In this document: piece after piece, positions 51,406 to 60,900 of the stretch
Numbering within the stretch: the stretch's first letter is position 1
Layout: each line of letters begins with the position of its first letter
Origin: CAYOPZ01 sp964406005
GTDB lineage: Bacteria; Bacteroidota; Bacteroidia; Bacteroidales; SM23-62
NCBI GenBank assembly: GCA_964406005.1
Contig: CAYOPZ010000014.1
Location: 5,763 to 69,762, forward strand
DNA: 64,000 bases
Direction of reading: 5' to 3'
Made by a program: the position numbers and the translations under genes
Notes under the pieces: generated by a model
What the model saw: the letters and a program-made list of their open reading frames with translations, nothing else
The model's database searches: none
What the model was told of the DNA's origin: nothing

Positions 51406-52350
51406 ATGGAATATTTCCTGCTACTGCTCGGTTTTGCATTGTTGATCATCAGCGGCAGGATACTGATACACAATGCGGTTGCCATAGCGCACCGTTTGAG
51501 ATTGTCTGACTTTGTCATAGGTCTTACGGTTGTTGCCGCCGGGACAAGCGCGCCTGAGTTGCTGGTAAGCCTGACCGGAGCGTTGAAGGGGCATGCCGAT
51601 GTGGCCGTTTACAATGTAGTCGGCTCGAACATATCCAATATACTTCTTGTACTTGCGGTTGTGTCGGTAATACTGCCGTTACGTGTCAGAAAACAAACAT
51701 TACGGATTGACTGGCCTGTCATGATGACCATAGGCGTACTGGCCGCTTTGTTCATTCTTGACATGAACCTGTCGGCCGGGGAAGGGATCATGCTGCTTGT
51801 TTTTCTGGCCGCCTTCCTGTCTTATTCGGTTATCAGGTCCACTGGGAGGAATGCTCCTGAAAATAACCGGGCCGGGGCGCCGGGAAGATCCCTTCCGGCG
51901 GCGTTGATCATGGTTGCGTTGTCGTCCTGGGGGCTTGCCTACGGGGCGGACATGCTCGTGGACAATGCCGTGACCCTGGCACAGCATTTCAACATCAGCG
52001 AGAGGATCATTTCCGTCTCCCTGCTTGCCGTGGGCACAAGTATACCGGAACTTACGGCTTCCGTCATTGCCGCTTTCAGAAAGGAAACCGATATTTCGGT
52101 CGGGAATATCCTGGGCTCCAACATTTTTAATATAGGCATGGTTCTTGGCATTACAAGCATGGTGCATCCCCTTGAAGTGAATCCCATGATCCTGTCGTTT
52201 GATATCTTCTGGTTCCTGGGCGCCGGCCTGCTTTTGCTGTTCATGCTCCTTGTCCCGCAAAAACTGGAATTACAGCGATGGAAGGGAATGGTCATGCTGT
52301 CGGTGTATTTGATATATTTGTATTTTGTGCTCGGCAGTATCAATTACTGA
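51406..52350 (+). CDS. Calcium/sodium antiporter, CaCA family (YrbG-like)
   Basis: This 314-residue protein has ten predicted membrane helices in two inverted halves. The two alpha-repeats hold the ion-binding residues: GLTVVAAGTSAPELLVSLTGA with NVVGSNISNILLV in the first half, and VSLLAVGTSIPELTASVIAA with NILGSNIFNIGMV in the second. Both essential glutamates are present. It exchanges Ca2+ for Na+ or H+ across the inner membrane. The next gene (lolD) starts four bases after its stop, so they may be co-transcribed. Confidence 0.94.
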   Translation: MEYFLLLLGFALLIISGRILIHNAVAIAHRLRLSDFVIGLTVVAAGTSAPELLVSLTGALKGHADVAVYNVVGSNISNILLVLAVVSVILPLRVRKQTLRIDWPVMMTIGVLAALFILDMNLSAGEGIMLLVFLAAFLSYSVIRSTGRNAPENNRAGAPGRSLPAALIMVALSSWGLAYGADMLVDNAVTLAQHFNISERIISVSLLAVGTSIPELTASVIAAFRKETDISVGNILGSNIFNIGMVLGITSMVHPLEVNPMILSFDIFWFLGAGLLLLFMLLVPQKLELQRWKGMVMLSVYLIYLYFVLGSINY

Positions 52351-52354
52351 ATTC

Positions 52355-53008
52355 ATGATACGTACTGAAAACATATGTAAATCTTTTAACGGCCTGCAGG
52401 TTCTCAATGACATCAACCTGGAAATAGAGGAAGGTGAGATCATATCCATTGTAGGGGCGAGCGGTGCCGGGAAAACAACACTGCTTCAGATCATCGGGAC
52501 CCTTATGGCCAAGGACAGGGGGAAGGTCTGGATCGGCGATACCGATATAGATGCCCTTCGTGAAAAACAGCTGTCCGGCTTCCGGAACCGGAAAATCGGA
52601 TTTGTATTCCAGTTTCACCACCTGTTGCCCGAGTTCACGGCCTTCGAGAATGTGTGCATTCCGGGATACATTGCCAGGCGGGCGCGCAGCGATGTGGAAT
52701 CCCGTGCCGGCGAGCTGCTGACCTTTCTGAACCTGCAGGACAGGCTTACCCACAAACCCGGAGAGCTTTCCGGCGGAGAGCAGCAGAGGGTTGCCGTAGC
52801 ACGGGCCCTGATAAACAATCCTGCAGTCATACTTGCAGACGAACCCTCCGGGAACCTCGATACCCGGAACAAACAGGAGCTTCATGAATTGTTCTTTGTG
52901 CTCCGCGACAGCTTCAGGCAGACATTCGTGATCGTAACCCACGACAGGGAACTCGCCGGCATGTCCGACCGCATGATCCGTTTGAAGGATGGTCAAATCA
53001 TTGCCTGA
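52355..53008 (+). CDS. lolD: ABC transporter ATP-binding protein, LolD-like
   Basis: From ATG 52355 this is a 217-residue ABC ATPase of the MacB/LolD/FtsE class. Seen are Walker A GASGAGKTT, Q-loop VFQFHHLLPEFTAFENV (the HHLLPEFTA form is LolD-like), signature LSGGEQQRVAVARAL, Walker B VILADEPSGNLD and the H-loop VTHD. It powers a permease of the LolC/E or MacB type. Two orphan permeases in the window could be its partner: the LolE-type protein at 6232-7476, favoured by the LolD-like Q-loop, or the ATPase-less MacB-type permease at 41577-42956. An upstream in-frame start at 52325 lies inside the antiporter gene and is less likely. Confidence 0.9.
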   Translation: MIRTENICKSFNGLQVLNDINLEIEEGEIISIVGASGAGKTTLLQIIGTLMAKDRGKVWIGDTDIDALREKQLSGFRNRKIGFVFQFHHLLPEFTAFENVCIPGYIARRARSDVESRAGELLTFLNLQDRLTHKPGELSGGEQQRVAVARALINNPAVILADEPSGNLDTRNKQELHELFFVLRDSFRQTFVIVTHDRELAGMSDRMIRLKDGQIIA

Positions 53009-53040
53009 TCTTCCCGATGATAAATGGGTGACATTATTCC

Positions 53041-53048
53041 TACTTTTG
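53041..53048 (+). promoter_or_regulatory. -7 element TACTTTTG for the TIGR02757 gene
   Basis: Exact TAnnTTTG match 19 bp upstream of the ATG at 53068. Confidence 0.45.
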
Positions 53049-53067
53049 TCAGCACTAAAATAATGCT

Positions 53068-53838
53068 ATGGTGCTGAAATTCGATGAATTAAAAGATTTT
53101 CTTGATGAGATGGTTGTCCGGTACAACAATCCGAATTTCATCGAACTTGATCCTATCCGAATACCACACTTATATTCACAAAAGGAAGATATCGAAATTG
53201 CAGGATTCTTAACAGCCGTTATTTCATGGGGTAACCGTGCTTCAATTTTAAAGAGTGCAAAACGTATGATGGAAATCATGGGAAACTCACCTTTTGATTT
53301 CATTGTGAATCATAAAGAAGAGCACCTTGAAAAACTTGAGGGTTTTGTCCACAGGACATTTAATGCCATTGATTTTGTGTATTTCGTTACAGCATTAAGA
53401 CACCTTTATTTGAATGGGGATGGACTTGAAGGGATATTTAATCGATATCAGACTGATACTTCTTTACAATCTGCAATTCATCACCTGAAGCATGAGTTCT
53501 TCGAACTGCCACATTTATCTCGTACCCGGAAACACCTGCCTGATCCTTGCAACGGATCGGCAGCAAAAAAAATCAACATGTATCTTAAGTGGATGATTCG
53601 AAAAGACAATGCAGGTGTTGATTTTGGCTTATGGCATGAAATATCTCCTTCAAAGCTGTCGTGTCCATTGGATCTGCATACAGGTACTGTAGCCCGGAAA
53701 CTTGGATTGTTAAGACGAAAACAAAATGACTCCAAAGCAGTTCTGGAACTGGATAATTCTTTGAGGTTTTTCGATTCAAAAGATCCGGTGAAATATGATT
53801 ATGCATTATTTGGCCTTGGAATTTTTGAGAATTTCTAG
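53068..53838 (+). CDS. TIGR02757/DUF2400 family protein
   Basis: This 256-residue protein matches the Bacteroidota TIGR02757 family: PHLYSQKEDIEIAGFLTAVISWGNRASILKSAKRMME, FVHRTFNAIDFVYFVTALRHLY, HLSRTRKHLPDPCNGSAAKKINMYLKWMIRKD.GVD.GLW, LSCPLDLHTGTVARKLGLLRR and DPVKYDYALFGLG. The segment G..A..K..N..L..M.R resembles the helix-hairpin region of base-excision DNA glycosylases, so a nucleic-acid role is possible but undemonstrated. No signal peptide. Codon use appears AT-richer than in the neighbouring lolD. A terminator follows. Confidence 0.85.
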   Translation: MVLKFDELKDFLDEMVVRYNNPNFIELDPIRIPHLYSQKEDIEIAGFLTAVISWGNRASILKSAKRMMEIMGNSPFDFIVNHKEEHLEKLEGFVHRTFNAIDFVYFVTALRHLYLNGDGLEGIFNRYQTDTSLQSAIHHLKHEFFELPHLSRTRKHLPDPCNGSAAKKINMYLKWMIRKDNAGVDFGLWHEISPSKLSCPLDLHTGTVARKLGLLRRKQNDSKAVLELDNSLRFFDSKDPVKYDYALFGLGIFENF

Positions 53839-53882
53839 ATGAGTGATTATAACAGGTCCGGTCCAGAGGGTCTCCAAAAGTT

Positions 53883-53909
53883 AAAAGCCCCTGTTTTTCA
53901 TGGGCTTTT
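53883..53909 (+). terminator. Intrinsic terminator after the TIGR02757 gene
   Basis: AAAAGCCC (53883-53890) pairs perfectly with GGGCTTTT (53902-53909) around an 11-base T-rich loop, followed by a T-rich stretch GTGTTTTG. The A-rich 5' arm makes it potentially active on both strands. It lies 45 bp after the stop codon. Confidence 0.65.
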
Positions 53910-53974
53910 GTGTTTTGAGATATTTAAATCAGACACCGGATCAGATTTATCGCCAGTCATTTCATGATTTGATT

Positions 53975-53982
53975 TAAATTTG
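53975..53982 (+). promoter_or_regulatory. -7 element TAAATTTG for the SDR gene
   Basis: Exact TAnnTTTG match 34 bp upstream of the ATG at 54017. A -33 TTG is not obvious. Confidence 0.45.
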
Positions 53983-54016
53983 TATGGGCAAATTTTCTGT
54001 AAAATGAAATGATACC

Positions 54017-54916
54017 ATGGCGCAAACAAAATGGATTGCCGATAATATCCCTGATCAGAAAGGGAAAACAGTAATAGTAACCGGGTCAACCAGCGGACTG
54101 GGAAAAGAAGCCAGCCGGGTACTGGCAGGAAAAGGTGCAAAAGTTATTATGGCGGTAAGGAATACCGTCAAAGGAGAAAGTGTAGCAGAAGAAATCCGGA
54201 AGGAGTTTCCCGGTGCTGAAGTTGAAGTCATGAAACTCGACCTGTCCGGCCTGAAGTCGGTGAAATCGTTTGCCGATGAATTCATAAAACAATATGACAG
54301 GCTCGATATTCTTATAAACAATGCCGGGGTTATGATGTGTCCCTATTCGAAAACCGAGGATGGTTTCGAAATACAGATGGGGACAAACCACCTGGGGCAT
54401 TTCGCCCTGACTGGCCATTTAATGCCGCTGCTAAAGAAAACAAAAGGTTCCCGGATTGTCGCCACATCGAGTATGGGGCACAGAATGGGAAATATCGATT
54501 TCTCTGACATGAACTGGGAAAAAAGAAAATACAACACCAACAGGGCCTATGGCGACAGTAAACTTGCCAACTTGTATTTTGCGTATGAATTGGCACGGAA
54601 ATTCGATGGCAATCAGAACGCCCCGATGACAACAGCTGCTCATCCGGGAATCACAGCAACCGAGCTGGACAGGCACACACGTTTTTTTCGGTTTCTTAAC
54701 ATATTCTTTGCCCAGAAAGTAGAGACAGGCACCCTGCCGACCCTGAGAGCAGCTACCGACCCGGAAGCCAATTCGGGTGATTACTTTGGTCCGGGAGGGT
54801 TTATGGAAACAAGGGGGTACCCGGTAAAGGTAGATTCGAATGAACTTTCGAAGGATGTCAATATTGCCAGGAAACTTTGGGAATTATCGGAAAAAATGAC
54901 CGGGGTGAGTTACTGA
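54017..54916 (+). CDS. Short-chain dehydrogenase/reductase (retinol dehydrogenase-like)
   Basis: This 299-residue SDR has the cofactor loop TGSTSGLGKEASRVLAGKG (TGxxxGxG), NNAGVM, the catalytic Ser in IVATSSMGHR, and YGDSKLANL as the active-site YxxxK. The spacing and the NTHLGHFALTGHLMPLL region resemble eukaryotic retinol-dehydrogenase/WW-oxidoreductase-type SDRs. An Arg after the first beta-alpha-beta unit (VIMAVRN) suggests NADP(H). The substrate is unknown. It opens a run with DUF2255 and cupin genes. There is one basic or aromatic difference from a soluble enzyme: the segment TRFFRFLNIFFAQKVETG could touch a membrane. Confidence 0.9.
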   Translation: MAQTKWIADNIPDQKGKTVIVTGSTSGLGKEASRVLAGKGAKVIMAVRNTVKGESVAEEIRKEFPGAEVEVMKLDLSGLKSVKSFADEFIKQYDRLDILINNAGVMMCPYSKTEDGFEIQMGTNHLGHFALTGHLMPLLKKTKGSRIVATSSMGHRMGNIDFSDMNWEKRKYNTNRAYGDSKLANLYFAYELARKFDGNQNAPMTTAAHPGITATELDRHTRFFRFLNIFFAQKVETGTLPTLRAATDPEANSGDYFGPGGFMETRGYPVKVDSNELSKDVNIARKLWELSEKMTGVSY

Positions 54917-55060
54917 TTTTCTTATATCCCCTTCGTTTACGGAAGGGAGGGTGTCAAATCCCCTCATATAGTTACTCAGGAAAAGGTAAATGGCCAAACT
55001 GTTGCAAAGGTAATCTCCATAAAAAAACCTGGTTATGATATACGATTAAAACAAAAACGA

Positions 55061-55459
55061 ATGAGTAATCTTTCAGAAACATTATCAAAGGAAGAAATAC
55101 AGAAAATCACCGAAGCGGATGATTTTCATATATCTCCGTTCCGTGAAGATGGTGTTACCTTTGGCACACCAACCTGGATCTGGTCTGTGATGGTTGATAA
55201 TCAACTTTTTGTGCGGGCTTATAATGGAACAAGTTCCAGATGGTATCAGGCGGCTATCAGAGAAAAGGAGGGAAAGATCGAAGCTGCCGGCATGGTAAAG
55301 AAGGTACGTTTTGAGGCGGTTACCGGGAGCATAAACGAAATGATTGATGAGGCCTATCGGGATAAATACAGCGGCAGTCCATATTTGCGATCCATGATCA
55401 GCAGAAAGGCCAGGGCAGCAACAATACAAGTCCTGTCACCCAATCTTAACATTATATAG
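55061..55459 (+). CDS. DUF2255 family protein
   Basis: This 132-residue protein matches DUF2255, a split-barrel flavin-reductase-like family. Seen are TPTWIWSVMVDNQLFVRAYNGTSSRWYQAA (residues about 35-65), KVRFEAVTGSINEMIDEAYRDKY and a basic C-terminus. The family is often found beside SDR and cupin genes, as here. The biochemical activity is unknown. No signal peptide. The gene begins 144 bp after the SDR gene, with no clear promoter between them. Confidence 0.85.
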   Translation: MSNLSETLSKEEIQKITEADDFHISPFREDGVTFGTPTWIWSVMVDNQLFVRAYNGTSSRWYQAAIREKEGKIEAAGMVKKVRFEAVTGSINEMIDEAYRDKYSGSPYLRSMISRKARAATIQVLSPNLNII

Positions 55460-55533
55460 GATTCCCTGGGACGTTGAATGCATTGATCTGTATTAATGAA
55501 GTGATGCCGGGAAATGAATAATCATATAAAAAC

Positions 55534-55539
55534 AGGAGG
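55534..55539 (+). promoter_or_regulatory. Strong Shine-Dalgarno AGGAGG before the tandem-cupin gene
   Basis: A perfect AGGAGG lies eight bases upstream of ATG 55548. Comparable sites are missing before nearly all other genes here, in keeping with the weak use of Shine-Dalgarno pairing in Bacteroidota. It fixes the start codon and hints at foreign origin. Confidence 0.8.
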
Positions 55540-55547
55540 CTTAAAAG

Positions 55548-56423
55548 ATGAGTGATTTTAAACAAATCTTTCCATTAGGAGAAAAGAACGAAGCTTTTGC
55601 ACAATACTTTATTGGGCAAAGCTATCTGGCTCCATTAACTCTGGAAGGGGTCCCATCCTTTAATGTGACTTTCGAACCGGGATGTCGCAACAACTGGCAT
55701 ATACATCATTCCAAAAGCGGAGGCGGACAAATGCTTCTCTGCACAGCAGGAGAAGGCTGGTTACAGAAAGAGGGGAAAAAACCTGTCAGCCTTTCAGAAG
55801 GCTCTTTGGTGTATATCCCGGCCGGGGTAAAACACTGGCATGGTGCAAAGGCTGACAGTTGGTTCAGCCATATCTCACTTGAAGTTCCAGGTAAAGAAGG
55901 CAATAATGAATGGTTGGAACCTGTATCGGATGAGTATTATAGCAAATTGCCTGTCAAAAGGAAAAAGCACATTGATAAAGCAGCGGAAAGCAAAATAAAG
56001 TATTCAGCAAAGAAAGAATTCAAAAAAGCAAGCATGTTTGGATTGGGCATACCCAACTTCATGCTATCCAAATATTTCAGTGGGCGCTCATATTTGAAAA
56101 TGATGACAATGCCGGGAAGAGCGCCATTATTCATGGCAAATGTGACTTTCGAGCCGGGCTGTCGAAATAACTGGCACATACATCACAAAGGAGGACAAAT
56201 TCTTTTTTGCACTGCCGGAACCGGCTGGTACCGGGAAGAAGGGAAGCCGGCTCAATTGTTAAAACCCGGAGATGTTGTAAATATTCCTGCCGGCGTTAAC
56301 CACTGGCACGGTGCGACAAAAGACAGCTGGTTTGCACATATAGCATTATCCGTACCGGCCGAAGGGGGTACTGTAGAATGGCTGGGTCCCGTTACAGACG
56401 AAGAATATGGCAAATTAGGCTGA
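55548..56423 (+). CDS. Tandem cupin-domain protein
   Basis: This 291-residue protein contains two similar cupin domains, about 25-130 and 185-290. Each has FEPGCRNNWHIHH (44-54; 201-213), the G..Q..LCTAG.GW motif, IPAGV.HWHGA (90-100; 247-256) and a closing EWL.PV.DE.Y. The histidines of WHIHH and HWHG, with the intervening Gln, can bind one metal per domain. The two copies also share clear DNA identity (for example 55662-55706 versus 56141-56185), so the gene arose by internal duplication. Single-domain relatives accompany carboxymuconolactone-decarboxylase-like proteins; a role in detoxification or aromatic metabolism is only a guess. The start is set by AGGAGG eight bases upstream. Confidence 0.88.
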   Translation: MSDFKQIFPLGEKNEAFAQYFIGQSYLAPLTLEGVPSFNVTFEPGCRNNWHIHHSKSGGGQMLLCTAGEGWLQKEGKKPVSLSEGSLVYIPAGVKHWHGAKADSWFSHISLEVPGKEGNNEWLEPVSDEYYSKLPVKRKKHIDKAAESKIKYSAKKEFKKASMFGLGIPNFMLSKYFSGRSYLKMMTMPGRAPLFMANVTFEPGCRNNWHIHHKGGQILFCTAGTGWYREEGKPAQLLKPGDVVNIPAGVNHWHGATKDSWFAHIALSVPAEGGTVEWLGPVTDEEYGKLG

Positions 56424-56482
56424 TACCGCTTGGTGTGGTGCTTCTACCAGGAAACTAAAAAAATAAGTATCCGTCGCCGGGC

Positions 56483-57943
56483 CTAATGTCCCTCGTAATA
56501 GGGGTTCTGCTCCAGATGTGTATTGGCCTCGATCTCCCTTTCGGGGATGGGCAGGATCAGGTTCCCCGCATCGTAGGGGTCCGGTCCGATATCCATACCC
56601 CAGCGCTTCAGGTCATGCAGCCGGAAACCTTCCCAGCAAAGCTCCCGGTACCTTTCCGTGCGGATATCGTCCCGGTCCACGCTTGCCAGCGGATTGGTTC
56701 CCGTCCTCAGGCGTATGGTGTTGATGTCATCCACTGGTGTGGCCCCGTGAACAGTTCCTGCTTCAAAGTTCCCTTCCGCCCTGGTAAGGTACATCTCGGC
56801 CAGGCGGATGACGGGGAAGTTCAGGCGGCTGTCGCCGTATTTGGCGCAGTTGATATCCCCTCTGTTCCCGCTCCCGATGCCGATATAGTACATTTCCGTT
56901 ACATTGGAGATCCGGGTTTCCCCCTCTTCCGTATCCGTCATGAGCCCGCCGCGCCTGTCGCTGGGGTTGAAAATACCCAGGAAGGAAAGGCTGATGGCCA
57001 TATCCCCCCTGCCCTGCCCGGCCAGCGAGGCATAGTGGGTTGCCAGCCCGCTGTTGCTTTCCCCGTAATTGCTCGTGGCGGTTTGCTGTATGGCGAATAC
57101 ATCCTCGTCGACATTGTCCTCATTGTTAAAGGCGTCGAGCGGATCCTCCTCGAGACCGTATAATCCGGATTGTATAACAATATCGGCCTCCTGTGCCGCC
57201 AATTCATACTCACCCTGCTGCAGATAGACCCTCGACAGATAGGCGGACGCGGCGTATGTCGAAAGATAAATATCGTTCTGCCCGAAAGGGTTCAACAATG
57301 TTTTTGCATCACTCAGATCGGAAATGGCTTGTATATATACATCCTCGACCGAATTCCTGTCCGGTTCCGTAACGTCGTCTATGGTATACGTGGGCTCGAG
57401 CACCAGCGGGACCGCAGGATTCGAAACGGTCTGCCCGGCCGTGTACGGAAGCCCCCAGAACCTGGCCAGCTCGAAATAGACCATCCCGCGTATGCATTTT
57501 GCCTCCCCTTCAATCCTCCCTTTCTGATCCGCATCCTCGACCACGTCCAGGTTGTCCAGAACCGTGTTGACGATGTTTATGACATCGTATGCACGCATCC
57601 ATGAATCGCGGACCATTGTGTTGGTGGTTGTCAGCGCCTTTCTCGACATTTCCTTCTGTGCCTCGAACGAGCCTACCCACGAAACATCGCCGGTCGTGGC
57701 AAGAAGCTCGCTGAAAAAGTTGAAGGCCCCTCCCCAGAGCTCCCCGCCTTCATTGTCTCCCAGGGTGCCTTTTATGCCCTGGTAGGCGGAGATCAGCAGC
57801 AGTTGTACATCCTCACCCGAATTGAGTGCGGTTTCGGCATTGATCTGCTGTTTCGGATCTATATCGAGGTACTTGTCACAGGATGCAAAAGCAAGCAGGA
57901 GTATCGTTGCCAGTGATTTTGCATATGTATTTATCGTTTTCAT
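56483..57943 (-). CDS. SusD/RagB family nutrient-binding outer-membrane lipoprotein
   Basis: This 486-residue protein has a lipoprotein signal (LLLAFASC, Cys about residue 22) and the SusD fold. After Cys comes DKYLDIDPKQQINAETALNSGEDVQ, then TPR-like helices (AKCIRGMVYFELARFWGLPYT with the conserved R.Y.L.R-type helix; YAASAYLSRVYLQQGEYELAAQEADIVI), and the C-terminal block LAEMYLTRAEGNFEAG.. and ERYRELCWEGFRLHDLKRWG. It would cap the SusC transporter and bind a glycan or other nutrient at the cell surface. It starts 29 bp after the SusC gene. Confidence 0.94.
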   Translation of the reverse strand: MKTINTYAKSLATILLLAFASCDKYLDIDPKQQINAETALNSGEDVQLLLISAYQGIKGTLGDNEGGELWGGAFNFFSELLATTGDVSWVGSFEAQKEMSRKALTTTNTMVRDSWMRAYDVINIVNTVLDNLDVVEDADQKGRIEGEAKCIRGMVYFELARFWGLPYTAGQTVSNPAVPLVLEPTYTIDDVTEPDRNSVEDVYIQAISDLSDAKTLLNPFGQNDIYLSTYAASAYLSRVYLQQGEYELAAQEADIVIQSGLYGLEEDPLDAFNNEDNVDEDVFAIQQTATSNYGESNSGLATHYASLAGQGRGDMAISLSFLGIFNPSDRRGGLMTDTEEGETRISNVTEMYYIGIGSGNRGDINCAKYGDSRLNFPVIRLAEMYLTRAEGNFEAGTVHGATPVDDINTIRLRTGTNPLASVDRDDIRTERYRELCWEGFRLHDLKRWGMDIGPDPYDAGNLILPIPEREIEANTHLEQNPYYEGH

Positions 57944-57972
57944 CGTATTAAGTGTTTTGCTTTGTCAATGCC

Positions 57973-60900
57973 TTATAAACCGACGGTAATACCGGCCGTT
58001 ACGGTCCGTGCCTGTGGAGCGGTATAAAAGTCGTAACCCTGCTGTATATTGGATTCTGTCGTGGACCTTTCCGTTCCGAGGAAATTCACTTCGGGGTCCC
58101 AGCCCGTGTAACGGGTCAGCGTAATGAGATTGGTGGCCGAAACGTAAATCCTGAAGGAGCGGAGGCCGGCCCTGTCAAGCCAGGCCGCCGGAAGGTTGTA
58201 ACCCAGGTTGACACTTTTCATCCTCAGGTAGGATGCATCCTGCAGGTACCTCGAAGAGTATTTTGTCCCTGAATATTCATTTCCGAAAAAATATGCCCTT
58301 GGAACATCCGTTACATCTCCGGGCTGCTGCCAGCGGTCGAGCTGGTCCCTTGTCTGGTTGTCGAAGAAATCGGAACCCTGGTTCGACTGGTACCTGCCCC
58401 CTCCGTTATAAACCTTGTTTCCGTATACGAAAGAGATCAGGATATTCAGGTCGAATCCCATGTATGTGAAGCTGTTGGTCATACCTCCCACAAAATCGGG
58501 ATTGGGGCTTCCGACCACCAGGTTGGGAGCAACATTATAGTCATCTGTTGTGGAACCGTCTTCCATTTCATACAGCGCATGCCCGGTTGCAGGGTCCACG
58601 CCTGCATATTTACGTGTTACGAACACACCCAGGGGCTCTCCCTCGCGGACCCTGTTAATGCTGTTTCCCGAGATGATGTCCGGATAATCAATATCCGGTT
58701 CCGGGCCGAGCTGGATCACCTTGTTGCGGTTCTGCGAAATATTGAAGCTCGTATTCCAGTCGAAGTCGCCAACTATATTGTCGGTGTTGATCACGAATTC
58801 CCATCCCAGGTTCCGGAGCGATCCGATATTTTCCGTAACGCCCGGGAATCCGGATGTGGAAGGCAGGGTCCTGGCAAGAAGCAGGTCCGTTGTCTTTTTA
58901 TAGTAAAAATCGATCTCGCCGTTGATACGGTTTCGAAACATGCCGAAATCAATGCCTGCGTCAAGCTGGCCCGTGGTTTCCCATTTCAGGTCGGGGGATG
59001 CCAGGGTCCAGGGACGAATGCCCGATATCCCGGCGTAATCCGCTCCCACATAGGTACCCAGGGGGGCAAAGTTGGATATCCCCGAATTACCCGTTACCCC
59101 GTAACTTGTGCGAAGCTTCAGGAAGCTCAGCCAGGCATTGTTCTGCAGGAAGCTTTCTCGGGTTATGATCCAGCCCAGGGAAGCTGCGGGAAAGGTTCCG
59201 TACCGGCTGCGGGAACCGAACCTCGAAGACCCGTCCCGGCGGATGCTCAGTCCCAGCAGGTACCTGTCCATAAGCTTGTAATTCAGCCGGCTGAAGTAGG
59301 AAACATAAGCGAATGCGGTTTCCCCGGCCGAGAAAAAACTGGCCGTCGTGGCACTGGCAATGGTCTGGAAAGCATCCGAGGGGAAGCCTGTGGCAATGAT
59401 CGTGGAATACTCGTTCTTCGTATGCTCGTAGGTGATACCGGCAACGGCTTCTATATTATGGATGTCGGCCAGTTGTTTTGCCCAGGTGAGATAATTGTTC
59501 GTGGTCAGTTTCAGGACGAACACACTCCGTGTGGTCCCGTTTCCGTCGGGAGCCCCGTCGTTTGTATACCTTCCGCGGTATTCATCCTCCTTCTGCGAGA
59601 TGAGGTCTGCCGCCGCATCCGTTCTCCATGTCAGACCGCGGAGGGGTTCCCAGGTCAGATATGCACTGTTCAGGGCACGGTAGGCAACGCTTCTGACAAA
59701 ATTGTCGCGGGCGGCGATCAGTCCGTTGAAGTAAACCGTGTTGGTATTGAGTTCGCCCGTTGCGGGGTCGATGATGGGCTGAACGGGGGGAAGGGCGCAG
59801 AGCTGCATGGGGGTTGAAAAGGCATTGTCATTGGATACCCTGTCGAGCATCGTTTGCGAGAACATTGTATTCACCCCGACCTTTATCCTGTCGGAAACCG
59901 CATGGTCGAGGTTAAGCCTCGAGCTCACCCTCCGGAAGTTGTTGTTGATGATGATCCCTTCATTGTTTATATAGGATACTCCGGTAAAAAAGTTGGATTT
60001 ATCGTTTCCGCCGCTTACCGACAGGTCGAAATCCGTGACATTCCCCGTTCTGAAGGCTTCCTCCTGCCAGTCCGTATCGGCCGTACCGTCTTTGTAACCC
60101 GGCACCTGCGATTCCATAAAATCGGTAAAGGATTGAATATTCGCATCAAAATAATCGGGGATCAGGCCGTAAGGATCGTCACCGTTGGCAAGGTAATCGT
60201 CAATATAATGCTGGCCGGCCTCATTCATGATCTCACGGTATTCTCCGGCGTTCATGAAATCCACCGTATTGGCCCTTCTGCTCACGCCGCGGGAAAGATT
60301 CAGGTCGATGTTCGTTTGTCCGGCCTGTCCGCGCTTGGTGGTGATCATGATCACCCCGTTGGCCGCCCTCGATCCGTAGATGGCTGCGGCCGAGGCATCC
60401 TTCAGTACCTCGATGGTCTCTACATCGTTCATGTTTATCTGGGAAAGCGGGTTGGTAGGCTGGTTGCTTGCTATCCCTGTGTTTTCTGTATAAAGCGGAA
60501 TGCCGTCGATCACATAGAGCGGCTGGTTGTCTGCAGAAATGGAGCTTGACCCGCGGACCCTGACCTTCACGGCCTCGCCCAGTTTTCCGCTGGCCTGCTC
60601 GATGTGCACCCCGGATGTGATTCCCTGCAGGGCATTTTCCATGGTTACCGTTGGTATTTGATTCAGGTCCTCTGTGGATACCTTTGCAATGGAGCCCGTG
60701 AGGTCTGTTTTCAGCTGCCGGCCGTAACCGACCACAACGATTTCTTCGAGCCCCAGGACATCATCTTCAAGCTGTACATCGATGACCGACCTGCCTTCTA
60801 TGGAGACCGTTACCGTTTTCTTCCCGACATACCTGTAAGACAGTTCCGTTGTATTCTCCGGAACATTGATCGTATAACCTCCGTCCAGGTCGGTGATCGT

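Noticed and set aside
53839..53967. 42-codon open frame directly after the TIGR02757 stop
   Set aside because: It runs straight through the intrinsic terminator at 53883-53909, and no start signal or recognisable protein feature is seen.
54928..54948. Hairpin CCCTTC/GAAGGG after the SDR gene as terminator
   Set aside because: Only six base pairs, and no T-tract follows.
58579..59817. 412-codon plus-strand open frame
   Set aside because: It is antisense to the SusC barrel, whose reading frame is intact with all family motifs. The frame is open only because of GC-rich codons on the other strand.
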